A DNA stretch of 40,889 nucleotides, taken from Thermoplasmata archaeon. Lineage in GTDB: Archaea; Thermoplasmatota; Thermoplasmata; Halarchaeoplasmatales; Halarchaeoplasmataceae. Below, piece by piece: positions 31,397-39,971 of the stretch. The stretch is taken from positions 1 to 40,889 of the forward strand of contig PUPH01000104.1 in assembly GCA_003553085.1 (NCBI GenBank), given 5' to 3'. The position numbers were made by a program, and so were the translations under genes. The notes beneath the pieces are model-generated. The model was given only the letters and a program-made list of their open reading frames with translations, did not search any database and was not told the DNA's origin. Every line of letters starts with the position of its first letter. Within the stretch, counting starts at the first letter, position 1.

Positions 31397-32440
31397 ATGT
31401 TTTGTGTAGAATGTGGAAAGGAGCCCGAGGATCTGTTTGAGGGCTTATGTGAAGATTGTTTCCTCAAAGATGTTGATGTGGAACTGCCGGCTTCGGTAAG
31501 CATCGAGGTATGTACCAGCTGTGGAGCCGTACGAGAGGGTCACCGCTGGATAGAGAGGCCCGATATGAACTCGATAATGCTACAACGTATACAGGATTCA
31601 CTTCAACCAACATGGAAGGTGGACAGCTATTCTTTTCACGCAAGCTTCACCGAAGAGGATCCGAGGAACATACGTGCTGAGTTAGAGGTCGAGCTCGGAT
31701 CCCGTGGGCTGAAGAAAACAGTATTTAAAGAAACTAAAGTAATCATAAAGAACGGTCAGTGTACCACATGCAGCAGGATACACGGTCATTACTATGAAGC
31801 CATAATACAGGTCAGACCTTCCAAGAAAACCATGACAGAAGAGCAGAAACGGATCGTTAAGGAAAAGATCTACCGTGAGGTTAAGGTGAAACGAGGTGAT
31901 GAACGTTCGATCTTCATCACCAGCGAGGAGGAAAGGCACGGCGGTCTGGACTTTTACATGAGTGATAACGGCGTAAGTAAAAAATTATCAAAAGAGATAG
32001 CTGAAACATTCGGTGGAAAGATAACCGTATCAAGTAAATTGGCTGGTAGGGATGACGGTCAGAACATATATAAGGTAACTTACTCCGTTCGGATCCCCCC
32101 TTATGAACGAGGGAATTTCGTGGAATACCACGAAAAGATATACCGCATCAAGGAGATCCGGACTAGCAGCGGTCATCTGACTTTGCAGGAACTCAGGACC
32201 GGTGATAGGGTTACCCTTGATAAGAGGGATGTTGGAGAGATCGAGGTCCTTGGAAGTCAGGAGTTGATACGTGACTCCATCGTGGTCTCAGAAACAGCGG
32301 AAGAGATAAAAGTACTGGATCCCGATGATTACACGACCCTAACACTCTTAAAACCAGAAGGTTTCTCATTCGAAGGAGACAGTGTAAAGATATTCAAGTT
32401 CATGGATCGGGTGATACTTCTTCCCAAAGAAGAGGATTGA
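31397..32440 (+). CDS. NMD3-like ribosome biogenesis protein
   Basis: A 347-residue NMD3 homologue. Two zinc ribbons are visible: CVECG and CEDC in the first 21 residues, and CTSCGAVREGH with CTTCSRIHGHYYEA further on. The rest carries the conserved DFYMSDNGVSKKLSKEIAETFGGKITVSSKLAGRD block and beta-rich C-terminal domains (YRIKEI, GDRVTLDKRDVGEIEVL). In eukaryotes NMD3 exports the large ribosomal subunit; in archaea it probably acts in late subunit maturation. It lies in an apparent operon DUF424-nmd3-nop5. Confidence 0.92.
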   Translation: MFCVECGKEPEDLFEGLCEDCFLKDVDVELPASVSIEVCTSCGAVREGHRWIERPDMNSIMLQRIQDSLQPTWKVDSYSFHASFTEEDPRNIRAELEVELGSRGLKKTVFKETKVIIKNGQCTTCSRIHGHYYEAIIQVRPSKKTMTEEQKRIVKEKIYREVKVKRGDERSIFITSEEERHGGLDFYMSDNGVSKKLSKEIAETFGGKITVSSKLAGRDDGQNIYKVTYSVRIPPYERGNFVEYHEKIYRIKEIRTSSGHLTLQELRTGDRVTLDKRDVGEIEVLGSQELIRDSIVVSETAEEIKVLDPDDYTTLTLLKPEGFSFEGDSVKIFKFMDRVILLPKEED

Positions 32441-32489
32441 AGCTCGAAACATATTTAGATAAGGAACTTCTTGAGTTTAGGTGTTGTAC

Positions 32490-33500
32490 ATGAACGGAAA
32501 AAAACCTGTACTGGTCACGACATGGTTCGGCTCTTTTTTGTTGAAAGGAAAAGATGTGTTGGATGAAAGGCTGTTCCCAAAGGACCCTGGATCCATCGCT
32601 GAAAGAAGAATGGCCGTGAAAGAAGGTAAGGTGCTTCAGGAAGAGGAAGAGCTGGCATCTCAAACCGATGAAAAGATATTAGTCAACACGAAGAGATTGT
32701 CGTCTTTGGGAGAAGTAACTTCTATGGATGTCGAGCCCCCTTCTCCAAAAGATAGGTCTTACGGCATGGGGCTGCTACAGGAAGCGTTAAGGCTTGAGGG
32801 TAAAGAAGCGCTCCGAGGATCGGTGGAGAGGGATAAACATCTCGCCAAGGCCGTAGATGCCATACAGGATCTTAACGAGACCTTGAACATACTCACGGAA
32901 CGTATCGGGGACTGGTATTCTCTTCATTATCCAGAACTGGTGGATCGCGAAGATGAGATGTTAGAGTTGATCAAAAAACATGGGGACAGGGATACCATGA
33001 TGGGGATCACCGGGGAACACAATGATTCCGTGGGAAGTGAACTCGGTGAAAGGGAAAAGCTGCTACTACAAACCATGGCCGGGCAGATACTGGACATCCG
33101 GTCATATAGAGAAGAGTTACAGGAGTATGTTAAAGAAACCATGGAGGATATCGCACCGACTTTGACCGCATTGACAGGTCCCAAACTCGGCGGGGAACTG
33201 ATCGCCCATGCGGGTTCGTTAAAGAAGCTGGCCATGATGCCTTCCAGTACGATACAGGTATTGGGGGCCGAGAAGTCGCTCTTCAAACACCTTGAAAAAG
33301 GTACTCCACCACCCAAACATGGATACATACTTCAACACCCCTTCGTTCATCGCTCCGCTCCTGAAGTAAGAGGGAAGGTCGCTAGGATGTTCGCCAACAA
33401 GATCGCCATAGCCTCTAGGATAGATCAATTCGGAGGGGAGGATCGAGGCGATATCTTAAAGTCTGAGCTAAAACGACGTATAGACAAACTGGATGGATGA
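32490..33500 (+). CDS. Nop5/Nop56-Nop58-like box C/D ribonucleoprotein
   Basis: A 336-residue core protein of the box C/D sRNP that guides ribose methylation. The Nop domain is clear: [51 protein letters not shown] in essence (first motif near residue 215), followed by [25 protein letters not shown]. The coiled-coil domain precedes it. The ATG at 32490 follows GGTG at 6 nt. Fibrillarin (flpA), which usually follows nop5, is absent here; convergent genes come next. The protein is slightly shorter at the C terminus than family members with Lys-rich tails. Confidence 0.93.
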   Translation: [336 protein letters not shown]

Positions 33501-33506
33501 TCGCTC

Positions 33507-33932
33507 TTAGAAGGGCGAGTCCGGCATATCCAGACCTAGCGCCCTGTTCATTTCTACCCTTTTTCTGAAATATACGGGTCTTTCGTAATTTTCTGTAAGT
33601 TTCTCCTCAGGTTTTGATATCAGTTCCCAAGGCCAGATCCTAGATATATGCTCAACCCTGATGTACACCTCTTTCAGGGCTACGGCGGTCCAGTCGACGA
33701 AACCGTAGGTACCTCCTTCTTCTATACTGTGTTTTATCTCTTTTTCTCCCTCGGGAGAAACCTCTTTCCAGTCGATCTGACTGGCTGAGCCCTGGTAGAT
33801 ATTATTCAAAACTATGGTAGTTTTATCGAACTCTACCAAATTACCGGCGAATGCGGTTCCGTCATCCATCACCACTAGCAGGGTACTGCCCTGCAGTTCC
33901 TTTAACTTCTTTTCGAGCAGAGTTCCCAACAT
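33507..33932 (-). CDS. Sm-like (Lsm) protein with C-terminal extension
   Basis: The first 95 residues match an Sm fold: LEKKLKELQGSTLLVVMDDG, then GNLVEFDKTTIVLNNIYQ for the Sm1 strands, and VYIRVEHISRI as an Sm2-like motif after a longer polar insertion. About 45 further residues (SKPEEKLTENYERPVYFRKRVEM...) form a charged tail. Lsm proteins form RNA-binding rings. GAGGTG lies 6 nt before the ATG at 33932. A 7+6+7 perfect inverted repeat lies upstream. It is convergent with nop5 and downstream of the PIN-like gene. The Sm assignment is good for the fold, but oligomeric state is unknown. Confidence 0.7.
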   Translation of the reverse strand: MLGTLLEKKLKELQGSTLLVVMDDGTAFAGNLVEFDKTTIVLNNIYQGSASQIDWKEVSPEGEKEIKHSIEEGGTYGFVDWTAVALKEVYIRVEHISRIWPWELISKPEEKLTENYERPVYFRKRVEMNRALGLDMPDSPF

Positions 33933-33951
33933 TCTTGACACCTCATATTAT

Positions 33952-33971
33952 TATGTACCTTAGAGTACATA
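33952..33971. promoter_or_regulatory. Perfect inverted repeat before the Sm-like gene
   Basis: TATGTAC and GTACATA flank CTTAGA (7+6+7). The repeat lies 20-39 nt before the Sm-like ATG on the minus strand, overlapping its TATA-like TATATGTAC, and nine bases after the PIN-like stop. Position suggests an operator or, less likely, an RNA hairpin. Confidence 0.5.
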
Positions 33972-33979
33972 TAGTTTTT

Positions 33980-34438
33980 CTATCTGTCTAAGGCACTCTT
34001 TGCCGTATTTAGTATGGATTTTAATTTCCCCTCGAGTATGTTTACTTTTACCTTCAACTCGGAATTTTCTTTTTTCAATTCGTCAAAACGGTCGCGAAGC
34101 TGGGTGTTGGGGTTAGGATCCTTGTTTACCTCGCTGCACCTCTCTATTTCATCTGCGGTTAGACCTTTTAGATAATAGGCCGTCTTGACCTGAACCTCCA
34201 CAAGGTTGTCGGCCTGAACATCGTAGTATATGCAATTATTTCCGATCTGGATCATGTTTTTATGAAGCTCTAGGTCACCGGTGATGAGTAAGTCATCGTC
34301 TTTCATCATATCCACTAATTCAAAGTCGAGTATGCCTTTGTATTCATGGTCAACATCGAGAATATCTTCGGACCCATGGAATGCTTTTATCTCACTTCGC
34401 ACATGAGCGGGAAGATTCTCATCTAACACTATTCGCAT
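33980..34438 (-). CDS. PIN-like (DUF5615/Mut7-C type) protein with C-terminal coiled coil
   Basis: A 152-residue protein. Residues 1-95 resemble the PIN-like DUF5615/Mut7-C group: MRIVLDENLP at the N terminus with the first acidic site, DVDHEYKGILDFELVDMM, and LLITGDLELHKN with the second, then a terminal strand. This fold often has RNase activity. A heptad-like Glu/Lys/Leu-rich coiled coil follows (about 115-145), suitable for dimerisation. The ATG at 34438 precedes the first strand; a TTG nine bases earlier is unlikely. The gene lies upstream of the Sm-like gene in the same direction, and both may act on RNA. No antitoxin gene is adjacent. Confidence 0.6.
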   Translation of the reverse strand: MRIVLDENLPAHVRSEIKAFHGSEDILDVDHEYKGILDFELVDMMKDDDLLITGDLELHKNMIQIGNNCIYYDVQADNLVEVQVKTAYYLKGLTADEIERCSEVNKDPNPNTQLRDRFDELKKENSELKVKVNILEGKLKSILNTAKSALDR

Positions 34439-34537
34439 GTTCTTCAACAGTCAGGTATTCACAATAAATATTTTTGGAAGAGGTTTTGTCGGATGACCCA
34501 AACACTAATATACATTTGTTAGGGTTTTGTACAACCG

Positions 34538-35839
34538 ATGGAAAGCTGGGTGCGGTATTATAGATGCGGGGTTGTGGCGATGGCAATAGTGATCGCCATT
34601 TCGTCGTTATTTTTAGCTGCAGATATGACTCAAGGAGAGGTTATGGAAGAGGGTCAAATCATTGCTGCTGGGGGAGAGATGGACATCAACGAGTTCTACT
34701 TTCCCTACCTGAATACTGATTTTACTGACCTGTTAGAACGTCCTGAATACATCAGTTATTCTATGGATGGTGAGGTCGGATATTACAAGATATCCACGTT
34801 AACGAGTATCGATGATCAGTTCTATAGATACCGAGTAGATGCAGGAGGGGGCATGCATGCGGAGATAGAATATGATATAATCGGTGAAGTACTGGCTCAG
34901 GGTGATTACCGGGAAGGAGATGAACACATCTATGAACGAAGGCAGCTCGAAGGTAAGGGAGAATTTCACGCGACCAACGAATTGACCATCGATGCTACCT
35001 TTTTCAGAGGGAACAACACTCTGAAAGAAGTCGATATCTATTCGAGGTCTAACTACAGAGGTAAATTCAATGGGGTAAACGCATCATTCATCCATGGCTG
35101 CGGTCAAAACATCTCAATATCTTATCATGATGTAGATATCCGGATCGATGGATATAGGACACTGATCCTATACTTTGAGTTCATCGACGCTCTGGATCTG
35201 TTCAATATAGAGGGTGAGATAGGAGAGGAAGTAGTTCATGAAACTCCTGCATACATGGAAGGCATCTATGAGGGCGATTTAAATATCCGTGGGTTACCGG
35301 AAGAGGAAGAAGCGAAGATATTAGATGAGTATGATGTAGAAGATTTCCCCATACGCTGGGAAGACTTAGATACCGAACTGAAAGGGGATGATCCTGGATT
35401 CATAGAGAATCGGAGAGTCAATATAATATCCAACTTCAACTCCAGTTATCCCATGGATATGGAGCTGGCGGACGGAATGACCTACGATGTTCACCCCATG
35501 GATTTCTATCTGAGGATAGAGGGAATCGACGAGATAAGCAGTTTATATGGTAATTGGTATTACTCTCCAGACCATGGTTTAATTGTGGCTGGTGATATCG
35601 GCAGTACCCTGGTGGCGACGGAATTGGAGCAGATAACCGGTCAAGAGCTCATCAGGATGAGACCCATGGATGAAGATGTAGCCCGTGATCGGATGAAGGA
35701 TCTTCAATATATCCCTCCCATGACCATGATAGAAGCCATCCTCAGACCTCCCTATGCATACGTAGTTATGGGAGCACTCACCGCCATAGCTCTGACGATA
35801 TACATTTACAGGTACAAAAAGAGGAAGAGTAATCAGTGA
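34538..35839 (+). CDS. Unknown anchored exported protein
   Basis: A 433-residue protein I do not recognise. It has an N-terminal hydrophobic signal/anchor (MAIVIAISSLFLAADM, residues about 15-30), a long beta-rich, acidic domain with many Tyr and Asp/Glu residues and NxS/T sites, and a C-terminal membrane helix (YVVMGALTAIALTIYIY) with a basic stop-transfer tail. Most of it should be outside the cell. The acidic composition is in keeping with salt-adapted surfaces. It has its own start region, after a TACATTTG element, and is separated from the transporter by 48 bp. It may be a sensor or assembly protein; no evidence decides. Confidence 0.75.
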   Translation: MESWVRYYRCGVVAMAIVIAISSLFLAADMTQGEVMEEGQIIAAGGEMDINEFYFPYLNTDFTDLLERPEYISYSMDGEVGYYKISTLTSIDDQFYRYRVDAGGGMHAEIEYDIIGEVLAQGDYREGDEHIYERRQLEGKGEFHATNELTIDATFFRGNNTLKEVDIYSRSNYRGKFNGVNASFIHGCGQNISISYHDVDIRIDGYRTLILYFEFIDALDLFNIEGEIGEEVVHETPAYMEGIYEGDLNIRGLPEEEEAKILDEYDVEDFPIRWEDLDTELKGDDPGFIENRRVNIISNFNSSYPMDMELADGMTYDVHPMDFYLRIEGIDEISSLYGNWYYSPDHGLIVAGDIGSTLVATELEQITGQELIRMRPMDEDVARDRMKDLQYIPPMTMIEAILRPPYAYVVMGALTAIALTIYIYRYKKRKSNQ

Positions 35840-35887
35840 ATACTGAAAAAATTTTTAACCGATAAAATCCTTTTACATCTTCATAAT

Positions 35888-38059
35888 ATGTCTGATAGCA
35901 CGCCAGATGGGGAAGAAGAGGGTAAAAAATTCGGCATGGTGAGTGGAGTGTTCATACCCACCTTGCTGACCATCCTTGGTGTGATCATGTTCCTTCGTTT
36001 GGGATGGGTGGTCGGAAGCGTCGGATTGGTCGGTTCGTGGGCGATAATCGGACTCGCTTTTATGATAACCACCACCACTACTCTCTCGATGTCATCGATA
36101 ATCACCAATATGAAGATAGGTCCTGGAGGGGTTTATTCTATCATCTCACGGTCTCTCGGACTTGAAGCCGGAGGGAGTATAGGGGTCCCGCTTTACATGT
36201 CTTTAGCACTCTCCATGGTGATGTATATATTCGGTTTTAGAGAGGGAATTCGCATGGTCTTTCCTCAATTTTCCTCTCTGCTGATCGACCTGGTTGTTTT
36301 CGGCATACTTTTCATCATAGTTTTACTCAGCACCAATGTAGCTTTCAAGATACAGTACGTGATCTTGGCCGTACTCGTAGTTTCTATAATCGCTGTGCTT
36401 TTAGGAGGACAAACCCAAGAAGTGTCCTACGAATTTACTACGGGGGGACGTAATGGATCCTTTTGGATAGTCTTCGCCGTTTTCTTCCCCGCCGCAACCG
36501 GGATCATAGCCGGTGCGAACATGTCTGGAGAGTTAAAAGAGCCGAAAAAGGCGATCCCCTTCGGCACTTTGGCTGCCATCGCAGTAAGTTTTGTCATCTA
36601 TATGGTCCTTGCCTACTGGCTCGCCCGGTCGGCATCTCCCGATGAACTGGTGACCAATCTCATGGTGATGATCGAACGGTCTTATTACGCGCCACTCGTC
36701 TTAGCCGGTCTTCTGGCAGCAACCTTCTCGTCCGCCCTGAACTCCATAGTCGGAGCCTCTAGGATACTCCAGGCCATGGGCGAACACAATATTTTACCAG
36801 GAAGTGATTGGTACTCAAAGAAGGCAGCAACGGGAGAACCCAGGAACGCGATACTGATAACAGGGGTGATCGTAGTTCTAGGTCTATTCCTTAGAGACCT
36901 GAATACCGTCGCTCCTTTGATCACCATGTTTTTTCTTCTAGCTTACGCTATCATCAATGTGATAATCCTGATCGAGCACCAGCTCGAATTGGTCAGCTTC
37001 AGGCCACTTTTAAAGATCCCCTTAGCGGTACCCCTTTTGGGTACCTTCGGTTGTTTCTTAGCCATGTTCATAATCAACCCGGCCTTCAGTTTTGTAGCGG
37101 TGGTAGTAGTTGGTCTATTTTACTATGTCCTTATACACAGACATCTAGAGTCTAAGTCCCGCTATGGTGATGTTAGAAGCAGCCTTTTCGTTGCTTTGGC
37201 TGAATGGGCTGCAAAAAAATCCAATGACCTGCCAAGAGCTCAGAAGAGGGCATGGGTACCGAATATTTTAGTACCCACAAAAAACCCCACCGAGATAAGA
37301 GGTATCTCGAGCTTTTTGAGAGATATCGCATATCCACGAGGGTCAGTGAGCATGGTCGGAGTAGGTATGGAAAAGAGGAACGTACGTATAGAGAACCAAT
37401 TCAAAGATATCTCCAAGACCTTCAAAGAGAATGGTATATATTACGATTGGACCATAATCGAAGGAAAAGACTTCGAAACAGGTGCAAAGAACAGTATGCA
37501 GACTTTGAAGAGATCTCTATTCAGCCCAAATATCGCATTTTTCAGGATGCCTGATATCGTAAACGGGGAAAACGACCTAAAAGAAGTGATGAAAAGTGCT
37601 ACTGAAAATCGGTTAGTGGTGATACTCTTCGCTGATCATCCAACAGCCGGGCTTGGTCAAGAGAAGAGGATCAATCTCTGGCTGCCCAAAAGATGTCTGG
37701 GCTGGGCACCTCCCGAAAAACCTCCGAATTGCAATCTAGCACTGTTAATTGCCTACAAATTAAAGGTGAACTGGCGTGCTGAATTGAATATCCTTGTACC
37801 TACCGAGGATGAAGATATCGTTGAAAACGAAAAGAAGAACATCCATGGATTGCTAGAAGCCGCGAGGATACCCGTTGACAATTTAGAAGTTAAACCTCTT
37901 TCAGCGGAAGAATGGATCGACCAGGCTCCTCAAGCCGACGTGAATATTTTCAGTCTTCACTCCAAACCCGATTTTGACATGATAAGGGATAGGGTTCATA
38001 AGGCTGAATCCACCTGCATATACTGCAGAGACTCCGCAGTAGAAAGTGTGTTAGCTTAA
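35888..38059 (+). CDS. SLC12-like (Na-K-Cl cotransporter family) amino-acid/cation permease
   Basis: A 723-residue transporter. The first 430 residues hold about 12 membrane helices with the cation-chloride cotransporter signature: GVFIPTLLTILGVIMFLRLGWVVG at the first helix, then GPGGVYSIISRSLGLEAGG and VFFPAATGIIAGANMSGELKEPKKAIP in the family's ion-binding region. The last 290 residues form the large cytoplasmic domain, also typical of SLC12. It probably moves inorganic cations with chloride or a small amino acid; the exact ion is not certain. It has its own promoter (TTTTAACCG...). The gene is complete. Confidence 0.9.
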   Translation: MSDSTPDGEEEGKKFGMVSGVFIPTLLTILGVIMFLRLGWVVGSVGLVGSWAIIGLAFMITTTTTLSMSSIITNMKIGPGGVYSIISRSLGLEAGGSIGVPLYMSLALSMVMYIFGFREGIRMVFPQFSSLLIDLVVFGILFIIVLLSTNVAFKIQYVILAVLVVSIIAVLLGGQTQEVSYEFTTGGRNGSFWIVFAVFFPAATGIIAGANMSGELKEPKKAIPFGTLAAIAVSFVIYMVLAYWLARSASPDELVTNLMVMIERSYYAPLVLAGLLAATFSSALNSIVGASRILQAMGEHNILPGSDWYSKKAATGEPRNAILITGVIVVLGLFLRDLNTVAPLITMFFLLAYAIINVIILIEHQLELVSFRPLLKIPLAVPLLGTFGCFLAMFIINPAFSFVAVVVVGLFYYVLIHRHLESKSRYGDVRSSLFVALAEWAAKKSNDLPRAQKRAWVPNILVPTKNPTEIRGISSFLRDIAYPRGSVSMVGVGMEKRNVRIENQFKDISKTFKENGIYYDWTIIEGKDFETGAKNSMQTLKRSLFSPNIAFFRMPDIVNGENDLKEVMKSATENRLVVILFADHPTAGLGQEKRINLWLPKRCLGWAPPEKPPNCNLALLIAYKLKVNWRAELNILVPTEDEDIVENEKKNIHGLLEAARIPVDNLEVKPLSAEEWIDQAPQADVNIFSLHSKPDFDMIRDRVHKAESTCIYCRDSAVESVLA

Positions 38060-38200
38060 CTCGCTATGATCCACATCATAAATAAGGTCCGCTTCTGATA
38101 TCATATTCCGTATGTAGAACCAATGATGGGTACAACCACCCAAGACGAGGAAGGAAAAATGATTTATACATCCTCTCTAATTTAGATGGAGTGATAAAAG

Positions 38201-38368
38201 ATGGTAGTTAAGGTAGATGAAGATGCATGCATAGCCTGCGGGTTGTGTGTAGAGGCATGTCCGGTGGATGCTATTACGGTTGGAGATGTGGCAGAGGTAG
38301 ATGCTTCCAAGTGTGAAGACATCGGTGACTGTGTTGCCGTCTGCCCGGTGGATGCCCTCTCTCTATAG
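38201..38368 (+). CDS. Ferredoxin with a degenerate second cluster site
   Basis: A 55-residue bacterial-type ferredoxin. Cluster I has CIACGLC..ACP (CxxCxxCxxxC). Cluster II reads CEDIGDCVAVCP: the second Cys is Ile. The site could still bind a [3Fe-4S] cluster or a labile [4Fe-4S] cluster. GGAGTGAT sets the start, and a TTTATACA element lies about 30 nt further upstream. The next gene is a paralogue with all eight Cys. It is a likely electron partner for the 2-oxoacid oxidoreductases of this window, but that is inference. Confidence 0.93.
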   Translation: MVVKVDEDACIACGLCVEACPVDAITVGDVAEVDASKCEDIGDCVAVCPVDALSL

Positions 38369-38418
38369 CGGATGCATAAATTCTTTATAGCACTGTAGCA
38401 TCACAACTTCGTGATATC

Positions 38419-38586
38419 ATGGTAGTAAATGTAGATGAAGATGCATGCATAGCATGTGGACAGTGTGAACCTGAATGCCCTGTAGACGCCATAGCGATGG
38501 AAGATGTCGCAGTCGTAGATGAAGATACATGTATAGACTGCGGTAACTGCATCGAAGTGTGTCCTGTGGACGCTCTCAGTCTATAG
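38419..38586 (+). CDS. 2[4Fe-4S] ferredoxin
   Basis: A 55-residue ferredoxin with two intact cluster motifs, CIACGQC..ECP and CIDCGNC..VCP. It is the same length as the preceding gene and shares most residues (VDEDACIACG, CPVDALSL), so the two arose by tandem duplication. It has its own TATA-like TTCTTTATAG about 30 nt upstream and a GTGAT ribosome site. It is an electron carrier for anaerobic oxidations. Confidence 0.96.
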   Translation: MVVNVDEDACIACGQCEPECPVDAIAMEDVAVVDEDTCIDCGNCIEVCPVDALSL

Positions 38587-38593
38587 GCCAAAC

Positions 38594-38613
38594 CTTTTTC
38601 TTTTTACCTTTTT
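38594..38613 (+). terminator. T-rich terminator after the ferredoxin pair
   Basis: Three runs of five T separated by short AC/C interruptions follow the stop codon of the second ferredoxin, the normal oligo-T archaeal terminator. The convergent dCMP deaminase gene ends within it. Confidence 0.6.
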
Positions 38614-39236
38614 GAAAAGTAATCGGAAATGTTGCTCTGATTCCCTTTTTTCCTAGATCTTTCTATGGATATTCCACTCTGTTTCAACATGTTCTCGGAG
38701 AGAGGATCTTTGTACTCGCTATCGTAGATTATCCTTTGTACTTCAGCATTTATCAACATCTTGGTGCAAACCACACAGGGATAAGTGGTACAGTACAACG
38801 TACTTCCCCTGATCGAAACGCCGGAGACCGCTGCCTGGATAACGGCGTTCTGTTCCGCGTGGACGGCTCTGCAGAGTTCATGGCGGTATCCCGAAGGAGT
38901 AACATCCCCTTTTTTAGGGAAGAAATTGATCTTCTCCACCGCCTCCTCCTTCTTATCGATGCCGTATTTATCGGAGAATTCCTCGATGAATATATCTAGA
39001 TATGGTGGGTGGATCTCACCCTGTCTGATGCAGCCCCCGAGCTCTTCGCAGTGAGAAAGACCCTTGGGTGCACCATTGTATCCCGTGCTGAGGACCATCT
39101 TGTCCTTTACAAGTACCGCACCTACCTTCCTTCTAAGGCAGGTGGAACGCTCCGCTACTAATTCAGCCATTGCCATGAAATACTCGTCGACGCTTGGTCG
39201 GTTCATCAACGCCCAAACATCGAGCTCGTTTATCAT
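38604..39236 (-). CDS. Deoxycytidylate (dCMP) deaminase-like protein
   Basis: A 210-residue zinc-dependent deaminase. His126 and Glu128 (HAEQNA) with Cys154 and Cys157 (PCVVC) make the catalytic zinc site, and [16 protein letters not shown] and CIRQ match the ComEB/dCMP-deaminase group. Compared with short cytidine deaminases there is an insertion of about 40 residues ([11 protein letters not shown]...NFFPKKGD) between the N-terminal part and the HAE motif. It converts dCMP to dUMP for thymidylate synthesis. CGTATAAATTA about 35 nt upstream is the probable TATA box. It is divergent from TBP. Confidence 0.9.
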   Translation of the reverse strand: MINELDVWALMNRPSVDEYFMAMAELVAERSTCLRRKVGAVLVKDKMVLSTGYNGAPKGLSHCEELGGCIRQGEIHPPYLDIFIEEFSDKYGIDKKEEAVEKINFFPKKGDVTPSGYRHELCRAVHAEQNAVIQAAVSGVSIRGSTLYCTTYPCVVCTKMLINAEVQRIIYDSEYKDPLSENMLKQSGISIERSRKKGNQSNISDYFSKR

Positions 39237-39385
39237 CTTTTCGTCATTTGATGATGAAAAAGCACCGGTAATTTATACGAACCTTTATAAATGGTGAATC
39301 GATAGGCAGTGCTGTAGATAGATCAAATGGTAACGAGAAATTGATAGATTTCTCGAATAAAAGTCCCTAATAGGTGGGTATAAAA

Positions 39386-39943
39386 ATGACGGATATAAAT
39401 GTAGAAAACGTAGTGGCATCGGCCACTCTTGGAGAGTCGTTCGATTTGGACGAAGTGCATGAGATACTCGAGGGTTCGGAATATGATCCAGAAAAGTTCA
39501 GAGGAGTTATTTATCGGGTGAGAGACCGAGGATTGAAGACCTCTGTTCTAATATTTAGGAGCGGCAAGATGGTATGTACCGGTGCAACAAAAGTTGAGGA
39601 GATAGATAGGACAGTCGCTTATTTAAAAGAGGTCCTTTCGAAGGAAGATCAAGCGGTATTAGATGAACCCGAAGTAACGGTTCAAAATATCGTGGCTACC
39701 ACCGACCTAGGTCACCCTCTCAATCTGAACTCGGTGGCCATCTCTTTAGGTTTGGAAAGGATCGAATATGAGCCAGAACAGTTCCCTGGACTCGTGTTCA
39801 GGATGGACGAACCCAGGTTGGTAATGCTGTTCTTTGGCTCAGGAAAAGTCGTCTGTACTGGCGGTAAAAGGATCGAAGATATCCAGAGAGGTATAGAAAA
39901 GATATCTCTTGAACTGGTACAGACAGGGTTTTTACCCAAGTAA
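39386..39943 (+). CDS. tbp: TATA-box-binding protein
   Basis: A 185-residue TBP with two imperfect repeats: INVENVVASATLGESFDLD, then LIFRSGKMVCTGATKVEEI in the first half, and VQNIVATTDLGHPLNLNSV, then MLFFGSGKVVCTGGKRIEDI in the second. Each half has the usual saddle strands and G-K-V-C-T-G signature. It recruits TFB and RNA polymerase to promoters. AGGTGGG lies before the ATG at 39386; an upstream GTG would add four residues. It is separately promoted. Confidence 0.97.
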   Translation: MTDINVENVVASATLGESFDLDEVHEILEGSEYDPEKFRGVIYRVRDRGLKTSVLIFRSGKMVCTGATKVEEIDRTVAYLKEVLSKEDQAVLDEPEVTVQNIVATTDLGHPLNLNSVAISLGLERIEYEPEQFPGLVFRMDEPRLVMLFFGSGKVVCTGGKRIEDIQRGIEKISLELVQTGFLPK

Positions 39944-39971
39944 AGCAGTATAGTCTAACTGTTGAACGACC

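Noticed and set aside
33980-34438. Toxin-antitoxin pair
   Set aside because: No antitoxin-like partner is adjacent; the next gene is an Sm-like protein.
38060-38200. tRNA or small RNA between the transporter and the ferredoxin
   Set aside because: No tRNA arms or conserved loops found; only a TATA-like element and ribosome site for the ferredoxin are visible.
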